Source: VAZQ01 sp963816745 (GTDB taxonomy: Bacteria > Pseudomonadota > Alphaproteobacteria > Rhizobiales > Xanthobacteraceae). From it: DNA of 64,000 nucleotides. Positions 25,259-32,714 of the stretch are shown piece by piece. Both the position numbers and the translations under genes were made by a program. Below the pieces are notes generated by a model. That model saw nothing but the letters and a program-made list of their open reading frames with translations, ran no database searches and was not told the origin of the DNA. The stretch's first letter is position 1. Every line of letters starts with the position of its first letter. The stretch covers positions 248,001-312,000 of the forward strand of contig CAWFLQ010000013.1 in NCBI GenBank assembly GCA_963816745.1. The letters run 5' to 3'.

Positions 25259-26233
25259 ATGCAACTCGTTTTCCGCGCGATCGCCGATGATACCAAAGGC
25301 AGCTGGGCGGACCTTTTCCACCAGCTGTGGCCGGCCTATCGCCGTTGGTATCTGTCCCGCGGGACCGGCGTACTGCCGACGTACCACGAGTGCCGGCAGG
25401 CGTTGCGCCAGCACATGCCGGAATTGGTCCCACTATGGGAACAGGCGTGCGAGCGCGCAGGCGGCGGCGACCTTGAAGCGCGGTTCCTGAGCCTCTACCG
25501 GCCGCCGCCCTATGTCAGCGGATGCTCGCAAGCGGTTTGGCCGGGCGAGGAGCCGCTATTGGTGCGCAACTACGATTACGATGCCCAACTGGTCGACGGC
25601 GTGATCCTGTTGACCCGCTGGAGCGAGCGGCGGGTGATCGGCAGCACCGACTGCCTGATCGGGCTTGTCGACGGTATGAACGATGCCGGTCTTGCGGTCT
25701 CGCTCACGTTCGGGGGCCGGCGTACCGTCGGCAACGGCTTCGGCGTCCCTATCGTCCTGCGCTACGTGCTCGAGATCTGCGAGACTGCCGAGGAGGCCGC
25801 GAAGGTGCTCGCACGGGTGCCGATCCACATGGCCTACAATGTGACGGCCCTGGACCGGCTCGGCCATCGGGTCACGGTCCACCTCTCGCCCGACCGCACG
25901 CCGACGGTGACCCGCTCGCCGGTTGCGACCAACCACCAGGAGCAGATCGAGTGGATGCAGCACGCGCAAGCGACCGCGAGCGTTGAGCGGGAACATTTTC
26001 TGTTGCAGCAACTGATCGCGCGGCGGGTCGATCAGAACGACTTCATCCGCGCGTTCCTCAAGCCGCCGCTGTTTTCGCTGGGCTACGAGCGCGGCTTCGG
26101 TACGCTGTTCACGGCGGCCTACTGGCCGCGTCAAGGGATGTTGACCTATATCTGGCCGGGGACGAACTGGCGCTTCAGTTTCGACGCCTTCGAGCCGAGC
26201 CAACGGCTCGTCCGCTATGCACCCGCGGCGTGA
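25259..26233 (+). CDS. C45-family autoproteolytic acyltransferase/hydrolase
   Basis: A 324-residue Ntn-hydrolase of the C45 family (penicillin acyl-CoA:6-APA acyltransferase and relatives). The self-cleavage site is at Gly88-Cys89 (YVSGCSQAVWPG), and the following PLLVRNYDYDAQL, GSTDCLIGLVDGMNDAGLAV and YVLEICETAEEA segments are family signatures. Activation frees Cys89 as N-terminal nucleophile, acting on amide bonds. It sits 69 bases after the ATP-grasp gene in the same direction. A fatty-acyl amide, peptide or beta-lactam-like substrate is possible; the sequence cannot decide. Confidence 0.88.
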   Translation: MQLVFRAIADDTKGSWADLFHQLWPAYRRWYLSRGTGVLPTYHECRQALRQHMPELVPLWEQACERAGGGDLEARFLSLYRPPPYVSGCSQAVWPGEEPLLVRNYDYDAQLVDGVILLTRWSERRVIGSTDCLIGLVDGMNDAGLAVSLTFGGRRTVGNGFGVPIVLRYVLEICETAEEAAKVLARVPIHMAYNVTALDRLGHRVTVHLSPDRTPTVTRSPVATNHQEQIEWMQHAQATASVEREHFLLQQLIARRVDQNDFIRAFLKPPLFSLGYERGFGTLFTAAYWPRQGMLTYIWPGTNWRFSFDAFEPSQRLVRYAPAA

Positions 26234-26311
26234 CTCGCCGTCAGCGCGCCAGTTCGGGCGCACTTGGAGGTCCAGCAAGGGCTCGGTGATGTCGTTAGGC
26301 GAACGAGCGAG

Positions 26312-26404
26312 GGAAGCGGATGGCGCTGCGGGGTGCCGACAGGCTCAAAGCTGGAACGGAATTGGCTAACCTCGAGACCCGGTTAGCCAACAAGAGCGAA
26401 AAAT
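26312..26404 (+). repeat. Left 93-bp direct repeat of the island (integrase 3' end copy)
   Basis: Identical to 38132-38224, the last codons of the integrase gene. It contains GGCTAACC…GGTTAGCC, a stem that may act as terminator or recombination core. It marks the left edge of the island or the scar of an earlier related integrase. Confidence 0.85.
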
Positions 26405-26421
26405 TCGCCGCCGGCCTCATT

Positions 26422-26640
26422 TCAGAAACGCGGTGTCTCGCCCTTCCGGCGGAAGTGCTCGCGCATCCACTCCATTCCTCGTCTGGCGGCAGTCTCATCG
26501 CAGCTACCGGTGTGGCCCTCCAGGACCTCGGTTAGATCTTTGCGAATTGCATTGGTGAGGCCGTATTTCTTCGGCTGCGCGAGGAAATGCCCGGCAGCAC
26601 CGGCGGCGAATTTGCTGATCTCGATTGGCTTGCGCGCCAT
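26422..26640 (-). CDS. Small hypothetical protein
   Basis: A 72-residue basic protein (ISKFAAGAAGHFLAQPKKYG, AARRGMEWMREHFRRKGE). Its ATG directly follows the stop of the upstream zinc-ribbon-like gene with no gap, so the two are translated as a pair. No family recognised. Confidence 0.5.
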   Translation of the reverse strand: MARKPIEISKFAAGAAGHFLAQPKKYGLTNAIRKDLTEVLEGHTGSCDETAARRGMEWMREHFRRKGETPRF

Positions 26641-26883
26641 CTACAGCACCTTCGACAAGTCCGGACAGATCAGATCGCACCGCTCGTGCAGCGCGTGAAC
26701 GTCGAGCTTGGGGCAGTCGCCTTTGAGGTCGCTCACCCACCTGGTCAGGTTGCTTCTGCGGCCGTGCTTCTCGATCAGCTTGGCAACACTGTAGCGCCCC
26801 TTGCGATCGCATCGGGTGCATTCGACGCGGAGCATGGTCAGCTTCCCCTGGATGTCGCCGAACACCAGAAAGTCACGGGCCAT
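26641..26883 (-). CDS. Small zinc-ribbon-like protein
   Basis: An 80-residue protein with Cys-x2-Cys (RVECTRCDRKGRYS) and a later Cys-x3-Cys (HERCDLICPDL) plus GDCPK, the pattern of a small zinc-binding protein. Close relatives occur on many rhizobial islands, usually starting at the internal MLRVECTRC (26835). It pairs with the 72-residue gene downstream. Role unknown; nucleic-acid binding is the usual guess. Confidence 0.6.
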   Translation of the reverse strand: MARDFLVFGDIQGKLTMLRVECTRCDRKGRYSVAKLIEKHGRRSNLTRWVSDLKGDCPKLDVHALHERCDLICPDLSKVL

Positions 26884-26895
26884 GTGGTCCCCTAG

Positions 26896-28158
26896 CAGGC
26901 TGCTGAAATTCGCATTTTGGAGGCCTTCATCCGGTTTTTGAAGCCGGTGGGGTAGCCTTGTTGGAAGTGACTGGGTGATTTGCGCGGTCTTGGATGCGCG
27001 TTGGGGCTCATGCTGCGGCCTCGATGAGCTTTGGCAGACGGATTAGATTATAGCCGGCCATTGTGAGGGTGAACTTGAAGCCGAGCTTTTTGGCACCTCG
27101 GAGCATGGGCCGTGCGAGCCCACCGATCGTCTTGCCCCACCCGAACGATTCCTCGATACGCTTTCTCTTCTGCTGGCTCACCACATAGCCGTCGTGCCGC
27201 GTTGTACGGGCGTCGATGGCGGAGCGGCGACCGCTGATGTTCTGTGCGATGTGCGGCGTCACGTTGAGCCTGCGCATGTCGGCGATGAACGCCGCTGCGT
27301 CATAGCCCTTGTCGGCGCCCAGGGTGATGCGACGAGCCCCGGGCGAGTGGCGCACGATCATCTCCTCGGCCGCCTCGCGCTCGGCGGTGCCGGTCGCCTT
27401 CGTCAAGGTCGCCGCGACAATGAGCCCGCTGCGGTTTTCCATCAGTGCGTGGCCCATGAAGCTGAGCTTGGCCTCCTTGCCGCGTCCCTTGCGATAAAGC
27501 TGCGCCTCGGGGTCCGTGCTCGACGTATGCGTGGCGTTGCTGCGCTTCTCGCCGTGAAAATCGCGTTCGCCATTGCGGCCTGAGCCGGGCGGATCGCTCG
27601 AGCCATCCTTCGCCTTGAAGCTCTTCATCGAGGCCCAGGCCGCGATCTGCGTGCCGTTGACCGAGAAATGCTCGTCTGACAATAGCCCACGTAGCTCCTT
27701 GTGCTCCATGAGCTCGGCCAGGAACTTCCGCGCCACGTCGGCCTCGAGCAGCCGATCGCGGTTCTTCGTGAACACCGTCGGCACCCACACCGGATCGTCA
27801 ACACCAAGCCCGACGAACCAACGGTAGAGCAGGTTGTAATCGAGCTGTTCCATCAGTTGCCGCTCCGACCGGATCGTATAGAACGCCTGCAGCAGAAGCG
27901 CCCGCAGCAGTCGCTCAGGTGCGATTGAAGGCCGACCACTGTCCGCGTAGGCCTTGGAAAAATCGCTATCGAGCGCCGCCAAAACCTCGTTCACCACACC
28001 GCGGACCAAACGCAATGGGTGCTTCGCAGGAACCCGCTTCTCAAGGTCCACATAGGAAAACAGCTCACCCGTCCGCTCGTCTGATCCGCGCATCCAGTGC
28101 CTCCCGCAGCCGCGCAGACTACGAATATATTCGCAACGGCTTGTCAGGGGGCTTTTTC
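26896..28158 (-). mobile_element. IS5-family element, copy A (truncated, inactive)
   Basis: Same element as 29888-31160 in opposite orientation. The 3' terminal repeat (CAGGCTGCTGAAA) with a preceding CTAG is intact at 26892-26908, but the transposase-5' end stops at GGGGGCTTTTTC, so the last 9 bases of the terminal repeat are missing. The length fits copy B minus these 9 bases and minus one base near 28128. It cannot move by itself because one end is gone. Confidence 0.9.
27008..28093 (-). pseudogene. IS5-family transposase A with catalytic Asp to Asn change
   Basis: A 361-residue DUF772/DDE transposase, matching copy B at all but one residue seen: the first catalytic acid motif reads HFSVNGTQIAAWAS instead of HFSVDGTQIAAWAS (codon at 27656-27658, AAC for GAC). 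The other motifs (LGADKGYDAAAFI, KRIEESFGWGKTIGG) are intact. Loss of that Asp should abolish metal binding. The frame also stays open upstream to 28540 through a damaged DUF3551 gene, forming a chance chimeric reading frame. The true start is taken as MRGSDERTGELFSYV. Confidence 0.85.
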
Positions 28159-28345
28159 GCGCCTCGAGCCGCACGCGACATCGGTGGCCGTTCCAACTGA
28201 TGAGGGGGGGTGGGAGTGGGGGGTGGGGGAAAAATGGTTGGCCCAGAGTATATCGCCGAGCCCGTTCTCTATCGCGGCGCGTTTTGAAAAGTTGGGTTTC
28301 CAGGCCAGTTAGTAGCGTGAATTGCGGCCGTTCCCGTAGAAACTC
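28159..28345. repeat. Left arm of an inverted duplication
   Basis: Nearly the mirror image of 29059-29253: both arms hold a DUF3551 gene end, GGAAACCCAACTTTTCAAAA and a run of CCCCCACCCCCCACTCCC. The left arm begins exactly where IS copy A is cut. A handful of substitutions separate the arms. Confidence 0.75.
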
Positions 28346-28540
28346 GGATTGCGGACGCAGGGTCCGCCGGACCCGAATGGCGTCCAGGCATTGCTCATAG
28401 GAGGTGAAGCCGCAGTTCGTGCCTTGGCCCCAGTACTGGACACACCACGGCCGGTAAATTTCAGCAGCCGTCGGGCCAGCATCAATTGCCGCGAGCGAGG
28501 ACAAGGTGAGCACGACCAACACGGCGCGGATCAATTTCAT
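28309..28540 (-). pseudogene. DUF3551 secreted peptide gene, frame-shifted
   Basis: Starts as a normal DUF3551 protein with signal peptide (AVLVVLTLSSLAAIDAGPTA) and the family core WCVQYWGQGTNCGFTSYEQC. Against the intact paralogue at 28876 two single bases are missing around 28375-28385, so the expected ending (NPSFYGNGRNSRY) is in another frame and its stop is bypassed. The resulting frame runs on into the transposase of IS copy A. Confidence 0.75.
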
Positions 28541-28875
28541 GGCGAGCCTCCAAATTCAGCCGCCCCTCCGGATTTCAGGACCATCCCGCGCCGAAAACAA
28601 TAGGTCCGAGAGTAACGAACCGGTGACGCGCAAAAGCACCCACCGCGCTACCACGAGCCCGCACTCACGAAAAATCGCACCGGCCATCCCGCGCGCAGCC
28701 GACCAACACCACACCCGCAAGCAAGTGAGGCGGCCTGCGATCACTCACGTTCATGTGTAGTCGCCTGGAACAGCGGTCGAAGGACCCAAAGCTAATAGGC
28801 GTGATGGCCATCACACCTTTGGCCCCGCGGGGGTGGCACGGGAAACCCAACTTCACAAGCCCTGGAGAAATCGAC

Positions 28876-29103
28876 ATGCGTAAGATCGCTCTCGCCCTGA
28901 CCGCACTGGCCACGTTGGCCGCACTGCCCCTGACCACCGTCGCAGCCCGCGCCGATGGCCCCTGGTGTGCCTACTACTCCGGCCAAGGCACGAATTGCGG
29001 CTTCTACAGCTATCAGCAATGCCTGGACACCATTTCGGGTACCGGCGGAACCTGCGGCCGCAATCCGAGTTTCTACGGGAACGGCCGCAATTCACGCTAC
29101 TAA
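28876..29103 (+). CDS. DUF3551 small secreted protein
   Basis: A 75-residue exported protein: signal peptide (ALALTALATLAALPLTTVAA) and the DUF3551 cysteine core WCAYYSGQGTNCGFYSYQQC … GGTCGRNPSFYG, with four Cys that likely pair in the periplasm. GGAG lies about 9 bases before the ATG. The family is abundant in Bradyrhizobium-like genomes with no assigned role. A damaged sister gene is inverted 330 bases to the left. Confidence 0.75.
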   Translation: MRKIALALTALATLAALPLTTVAARADGPWCAYYSGQGTNCGFYSYQQCLDTISGTGGTCGRNPSFYGNGRNSRY

Positions 29104-29253
29104 CTGGCCTGGAAACCCAACTTTTCAAAACGCGCCGCGATAGAGAACGGGGTCGGCGATATACACTGGGCCCACCATTTTTCCCCCACCCCCCACTCCC
29201 ACCCCCCCTCATCAGTCGGAATGGCCACAGATTTCGCGTGCGGCTCGAGGCGC
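29059..29253. repeat. Right arm of an inverted duplication
   Basis: Mirror of 28159-28345; begins in the coding end of the intact DUF3551 gene and ends GCGGCTCGAGGCGC. Together the arms form a large inverted repeat with about 710 bases between them. Confidence 0.75.
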
Positions 29254-29322
29254 ACACCGCGGCGCGTTGCATGCCATGGCGCAGACCATCGGGCGCACGC
29301 CTATGCACCGGGTCGGCAAGAC

Positions 29323-29664
29323 TCATGGGATCTTCAACTCGTTTCGTGAGTAAGCGCCAAGCACCCGATTGTCCCTGTTAGATCGGAATATCACCGTTCG
29401 CAGCATGTTGTTGCCGACTCCGGCGATGGCGCAATCCACGTGCTGTGCGATAGCTTTTTTTGCGTCAAGATTGCTCCGACTCCAACCGCGCTCTTCTACG
29501 ACAACGGTTACGTATGGTGGAAATCGATCTATGGAGACGATCGCTCCCGCATCTGAAAGTCTCTGAATTTCTAGTCGAGATTGCTCTTGATCGCATTGGT
29601 AGTCCTGAGCCAACGCGACAGCACCCGAGAGAAACAGAAGGAATGTGCCCACCAATGCCTTCAT
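29323..29664 (-). CDS. Small secreted hypothetical protein
   Basis: A 113-residue protein with a clear signal peptide (ALVGTFLLFLSGAVALAQ) and two cysteines (YQCDQEQ, HVDCAIAG) that may form one disulfide. GGAAAGG precedes the ATG at 29664; the longer upstream frame lacks a signal or site. Not recognised. It lies between the inverted duplication and IS copy B. Confidence 0.55.
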   Translation of the reverse strand: MKALVGTFLLFLSGAVALAQDYQCDQEQSRLEIQRLSDAGAIVSIDRFPPYVTVVVEERGWSRSNLDAKKAIAQHVDCAIAGVGNNMLRTVIFRSNRDNRVLGAYSRNELKIP

Positions 29665-29887
29665 CGGGCCTTTCCGGGTTCTCGACGACATTGCCGAATG
29701 ACGTACCTCCCGCCTGTCGGATGCTTTTCCGGCCGCCGTGGCAATGCAGCTATCGCCCGTCGCAAGGCGCGCGCGCCGGCGTATTTCATGAGATACGAAC
29801 GCCCCCACTACTCCGATGCCCAACGAAAAATAACTGTGATCACATGTGAATTAGATAGGCATACTGTCCGCGGAGTTGAGTTTCTAG

Positions 29888-31160
29888 CAGGCTGCTGAAA
29901 AAGCCCCCTGACAAGCCGTTGCGAATATGATTCGTAGTCTGCGCGGCTGCGGGAGGCACTGGATGCGCGGATCAGACGAGCGGACGGGTGAGCTGTTTTC
30001 CTATGTGGACCTTGAGAAGCGGGTTCCTGCGAAGCACCCATTGCGTTTGGTCCGCGGTGTGGTGAACGAGGTTTTGGCGGCGCTCGATAGCGATTTTTCC
30101 AAGGCCTACGCGGACAGTGGTCGGCCTTCAATCGCACCTGAGCGACTGCTGCGGGCGCTTCTGCTGCAGGCGTTCTATACGATCCGGTCGGAGCGGCAAC
30201 TGATGGAACAGCTCGATTACAACCTGCTCTACCGTTGGTTCGTCGGGCTTGGTGTTGACGATCCGGTGTGGGTGCCGACGGTGTTCACGAAGAACCGCGA
30301 TCGGCTGCTCGAGGCCGACGTGGCGCGGAAGTTCCTGGCCGAGCTCATGGAGCACAAGGAGCTACGTGGGCTATTGTCAGACGAGCATTTCTCGGTCGAC
30401 GGCACGCAGATCGCGGCCTGGGCCTCGATGAAGAGCTTCAAGGCGAAGGATGGCTCGAGCGATCCGCCCGGCTCAGGCCGCAATGGCGAACGCGATTTTC
30501 ACGGCGAGAAGCGCAGCAACGCCACGCATACGTCGAGCACGGACCCCGAGGCGCAGCTTTATCGCAAGGGACGCGGCAAGGAGGCCAAGCTCAGCTTCAT
30601 GGGCCACGCACTGATGGAAAACCGCAGCGGGCTCATTGTCGCGGCGACCTTGACGAAGGCGACCGGCACCGCCGAGCGCGAGGCGGCCGAGGAGATGATC
30701 GTGCGCCACTCGCCCGGGGCTCGTCGCATCACCCTGGGCGCCGACAAGGGCTATGACGCAGCGGCGTTCATCGCCGACATGCGCAGGCTCAACGTGACGC
30801 CGCACATCGCACAGAACATCAGCGGTCGCCGCTCCGCCATCGACGCCCGTACAACGCGGCACGACGGCTATGTGGTGAGCCAGCAGAAGAGAAAGCGTAT
30901 CGAGGAATCGTTCGGGTGGGGCAAGACGATCGGTGGGCTCGCACGGCCCATGCTCCGAGGTGCCAAAAAGCTCGGCTTCAAGTTCACCCTCACAATGGCC
31001 GGCTATAATCTGATCCGTCTGCCAAAGCTCATCGAGGCCGCAGCATGAGCCCCAACGCGCATCCAAGACCGCGCAAATCACCCAGTCACTTCCAACAAGG
31101 CTACCCCACCGGCTTCAAAAACCGGATGAAGGCCTCCAAAATGCGAATTTCAGCAGCCTG
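29888..31160 (+). mobile_element. IS5-family element, copy B (complete)
   Basis: A 1273-bp insertion sequence with inverted ends CAGGCTGCTGAAA / TTTCAGCAGCCTG and CTAG on both sides (29884-29887, 31161-31164), consistent with a 4-bp CTAG target duplication. It encodes one complete DDE transposase. Copy A at 26896 is a damaged sister in opposite orientation. Confidence 0.92.
29963..31048 (+). CDS. IS5-family transposase B (intact)
   Basis: A 361-residue transposase: DUF772 N-terminal domain (RLLRALLLQAFYTIRSERQL) and DDE domain with HFSVDGTQIAAWAS (Asp codon 30398-30400), LGADKGYDAAAFIADMR and the Glu-bearing KRIEESFGWGKTIGG. All catalytic positions are kept. The start is taken at MRGSDERTGELFSYV, as usual for the family; an upstream ATG at 29927 adds 12 residues. 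This copy could mobilise itself and act on other intact ends. Confidence 0.92.
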   Translation: MRGSDERTGELFSYVDLEKRVPAKHPLRLVRGVVNEVLAALDSDFSKAYADSGRPSIAPERLLRALLLQAFYTIRSERQLMEQLDYNLLYRWFVGLGVDDPVWVPTVFTKNRDRLLEADVARKFLAELMEHKELRGLLSDEHFSVDGTQIAAWASMKSFKAKDGSSDPPGSGRNGERDFHGEKRSNATHTSSTDPEAQLYRKGRGKEAKLSFMGHALMENRSGLIVAATLTKATGTAEREAAEEMIVRHSPGARRITLGADKGYDAAAFIADMRRLNVTPHIAQNISGRRSAIDARTTRHDGYVVSQQKRKRIEESFGWGKTIGGLARPMLRGAKKLGFKFTLTMAGYNLIRLPKLIEAAA

Positions 31161-31208
31161 CTAGGGGTGGAGCCGGCCGTGTGCAAACGCGGGAAGATGA
31201 AGAGGTCA

Positions 31209-31353
31209 CCGGGTTCGCATAACCCTATTCGCCGCAACCCGGCGGGGCGTATCTAACCCTCAAAAACGACAAGGCGGCATCAGGAAAAACCCCATTTTTT
31301 TCGAGGGAAACTACCGACCCCACGCCTGGCGGGGTGTGCGATGCGGATGGGTG
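31209..31353. repeat. Imperfect long direct repeat, copy 1
   Basis: Shares with 32249-32410 the blocks CCTATTCGCCGCAACCCG, AAACGACAAGGCGGCATCAG, GAAAAACCCCATTT, GGGAAACTACCGA and GGTGTGCGATGCGGATGGGT. The palindrome GGGTTCGCGAACCC of copy 2 is broken here. Confidence 0.8.
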
Positions 31354-32005
31354 ATGGCGGTGACTCGGGGGCTGGGGGGTTGTGGCGGCGGATTTACGCG
31401 CCGCCGTGCTAGTCGTTCTTGTTGACGTGTTCGAGAAGAAAATTCGAACAGTCTCAGGCGGGCCTTGTCCGAGTTGATCGCCACGATTGAAGCTGGTCAC
31501 GCCGCCGCGCAAGGGAAGCAAATTGACTTAGCGGTTCACGACAAAGTTGAGCTCATCCTGCTGGGCGAGCGAGAGCCATGAGGCGGCCATAGAGATTAAA
31601 AGTTTGCGGTAGTGAGGTTGACTTGCTTCTTGAGCCGCCAACAGACACTCAGCTGCGCTATCGCGGTAGCGTCGCGAATTGTGCATGGCATCCTCCATCC
31701 GCCCCCGACGTGTTTTGGCGTGGAGTCACCTTAAAATGGTGGCTTGATCCGGGAAGTGTGTGCTCGTTGACAGACGGCGTCTGTATAGAATTGCTCACCA
31801 GGCCAATTATCAACACTTCTTGATCTCGTGTGTCGAAGACGCAGTTGAGCCGCCGCAAGGCCTCGACGCTGACGGGCGTCGGGAAGGTCGCGGCGTGCGC
31901 GGCGCGGCTATGTGGCGGCGGCTTTTTGCGCGACGGTCGTTCTTTACCACGCCCACAAACATGTGATGCGTCTACCTCCTCCCGAGATACCGGCGCGCCT
32001 ATGGA

Positions 32006-32055
32006 GGGCCCGGGCCAGCGGAGTCTTTCAGTCTGCGTACCTCTGGCCCGGGCCC
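32006..32055. other. GC-rich hairpin
   Basis: A 13-bp perfect stem (GGGCCCGGGCCAG / CTGGCCCGGGCCC) with a 24-base loop, followed at once by a second pair (CCCCGGGAG / CTCCCGGGG) ending near 32085. A terminator, attenuator or small-RNA hairpin is possible. Confidence 0.5.
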
Positions 32056-32248
32056 CCGGGAGAGAAGGCTTGCCTCCCGGGGGTTACCTTGTGGTCAAAA
32101 CGGTCACCGATGCCGAGTGACCAATTTCACAGACAAACAAAAAACTTCTGCAGTCAGTTTTTGACCGGCCGCGCGCGTGCGGCCGGCCCCGGGGAGAGAG
32201 CCGGCCGCGCGCAAACCCGGTCTGGGGGGACGGGGAGGGGTGGGGACG

Positions 32249-32410
32249 ACCGGGTTCGCGAACCCTATTCGCCGCAACCCGCCGAGCAGCGTTCTAGCGA
32301 GTCGCCCATTTAACTCCCGAAAACGACAAGGCGGCATCAGGAAAAACCCCATTTCAGATCGGGGGAAACTACCGAGCGCGCTCTGGCCGGGTGTGCGATG
32401 CGGATGGGTG
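32249..32410. repeat. Imperfect long direct repeat, copy 2
   Basis: Partner of 31209-31353; it contains the exact palindrome GGGTTCGCGAACCC near its left end and stands directly upstream of a small ribbon-helix-helix-like gene, so it may hold its promoter/operator. Confidence 0.8.
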
Positions 32411-32468
32411 GGGGGGGTGACGCGAATCGAGGAAGGTGCGTTGCGGCGCCGGCCGTACATTTCCCGGC

Positions 32469-32702
32469 ATGAAGCACAAAGCGCGATTTGAACTGACGTT
32501 GTCTGCGGCGCAACGGCAGGAGCTTGCGGCGCTGGCGGACGAGACTGGGTTGAGCGAAGCGGATCTGGCTCGGCTCGGCATCCGGTGGCTACGCCAGCAC
32601 CGCCCTGGGGCCGTTTCTCCGGGAAGACCTTTGCGCCCCCGCCCGAGCCCCTACACAGCAACGAGGCCAGAACGAATGTTCTACATAAAATTTCTGTGTT
32701 AA
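32469..32702 (+). CDS. Small ribbon-helix-helix-like protein
   Basis: A 77-residue protein whose first 45 residues (KARFELTLSAAQRQELAALA, TGLSEADLARLGIRWL) fit a CopG-type strand followed by two helices. The C-terminal tail is low in structure. It follows repeat copy 2 and precedes the ligase gene by 12 bases, so it may control the pair. Tail and start are uncertain. Confidence 0.5.
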   Translation: MKHKARFELTLSAAQRQELAALADETGLSEADLARLGIRWLRQHRPGAVSPGRPLRPRPSPYTATRPERMFYIKFLC

Positions 32703-32714
32703 TTTCGCTCGGGC

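Larger units (their letters stand above)
31165..32468. other. Gene-poor island segment with long repeats and hairpins
   Basis: About 1.3 kb in which no gene can be supported. It contains an imperfect direct repeat of some 150 bases (separate entries), a cluster of GC-rich hairpins at 32006-32100 and GGCCGGCC-type self-complementary runs at 32163-32212. A short frame ending LSELIATIEAGHAAAQGKQ near 31490-31580 has coding-like composition but no start, perhaps a gene remnant. Confidence 0.5.

Noticed and set aside
31955..32468. Hairpin-rich segment as a retron or group II intron RNA
   Set aside because: No reverse transcriptase lies nearby and no characteristic domain or branched-RNA layout can be drawn; kept only as an unexplained non-coding block.
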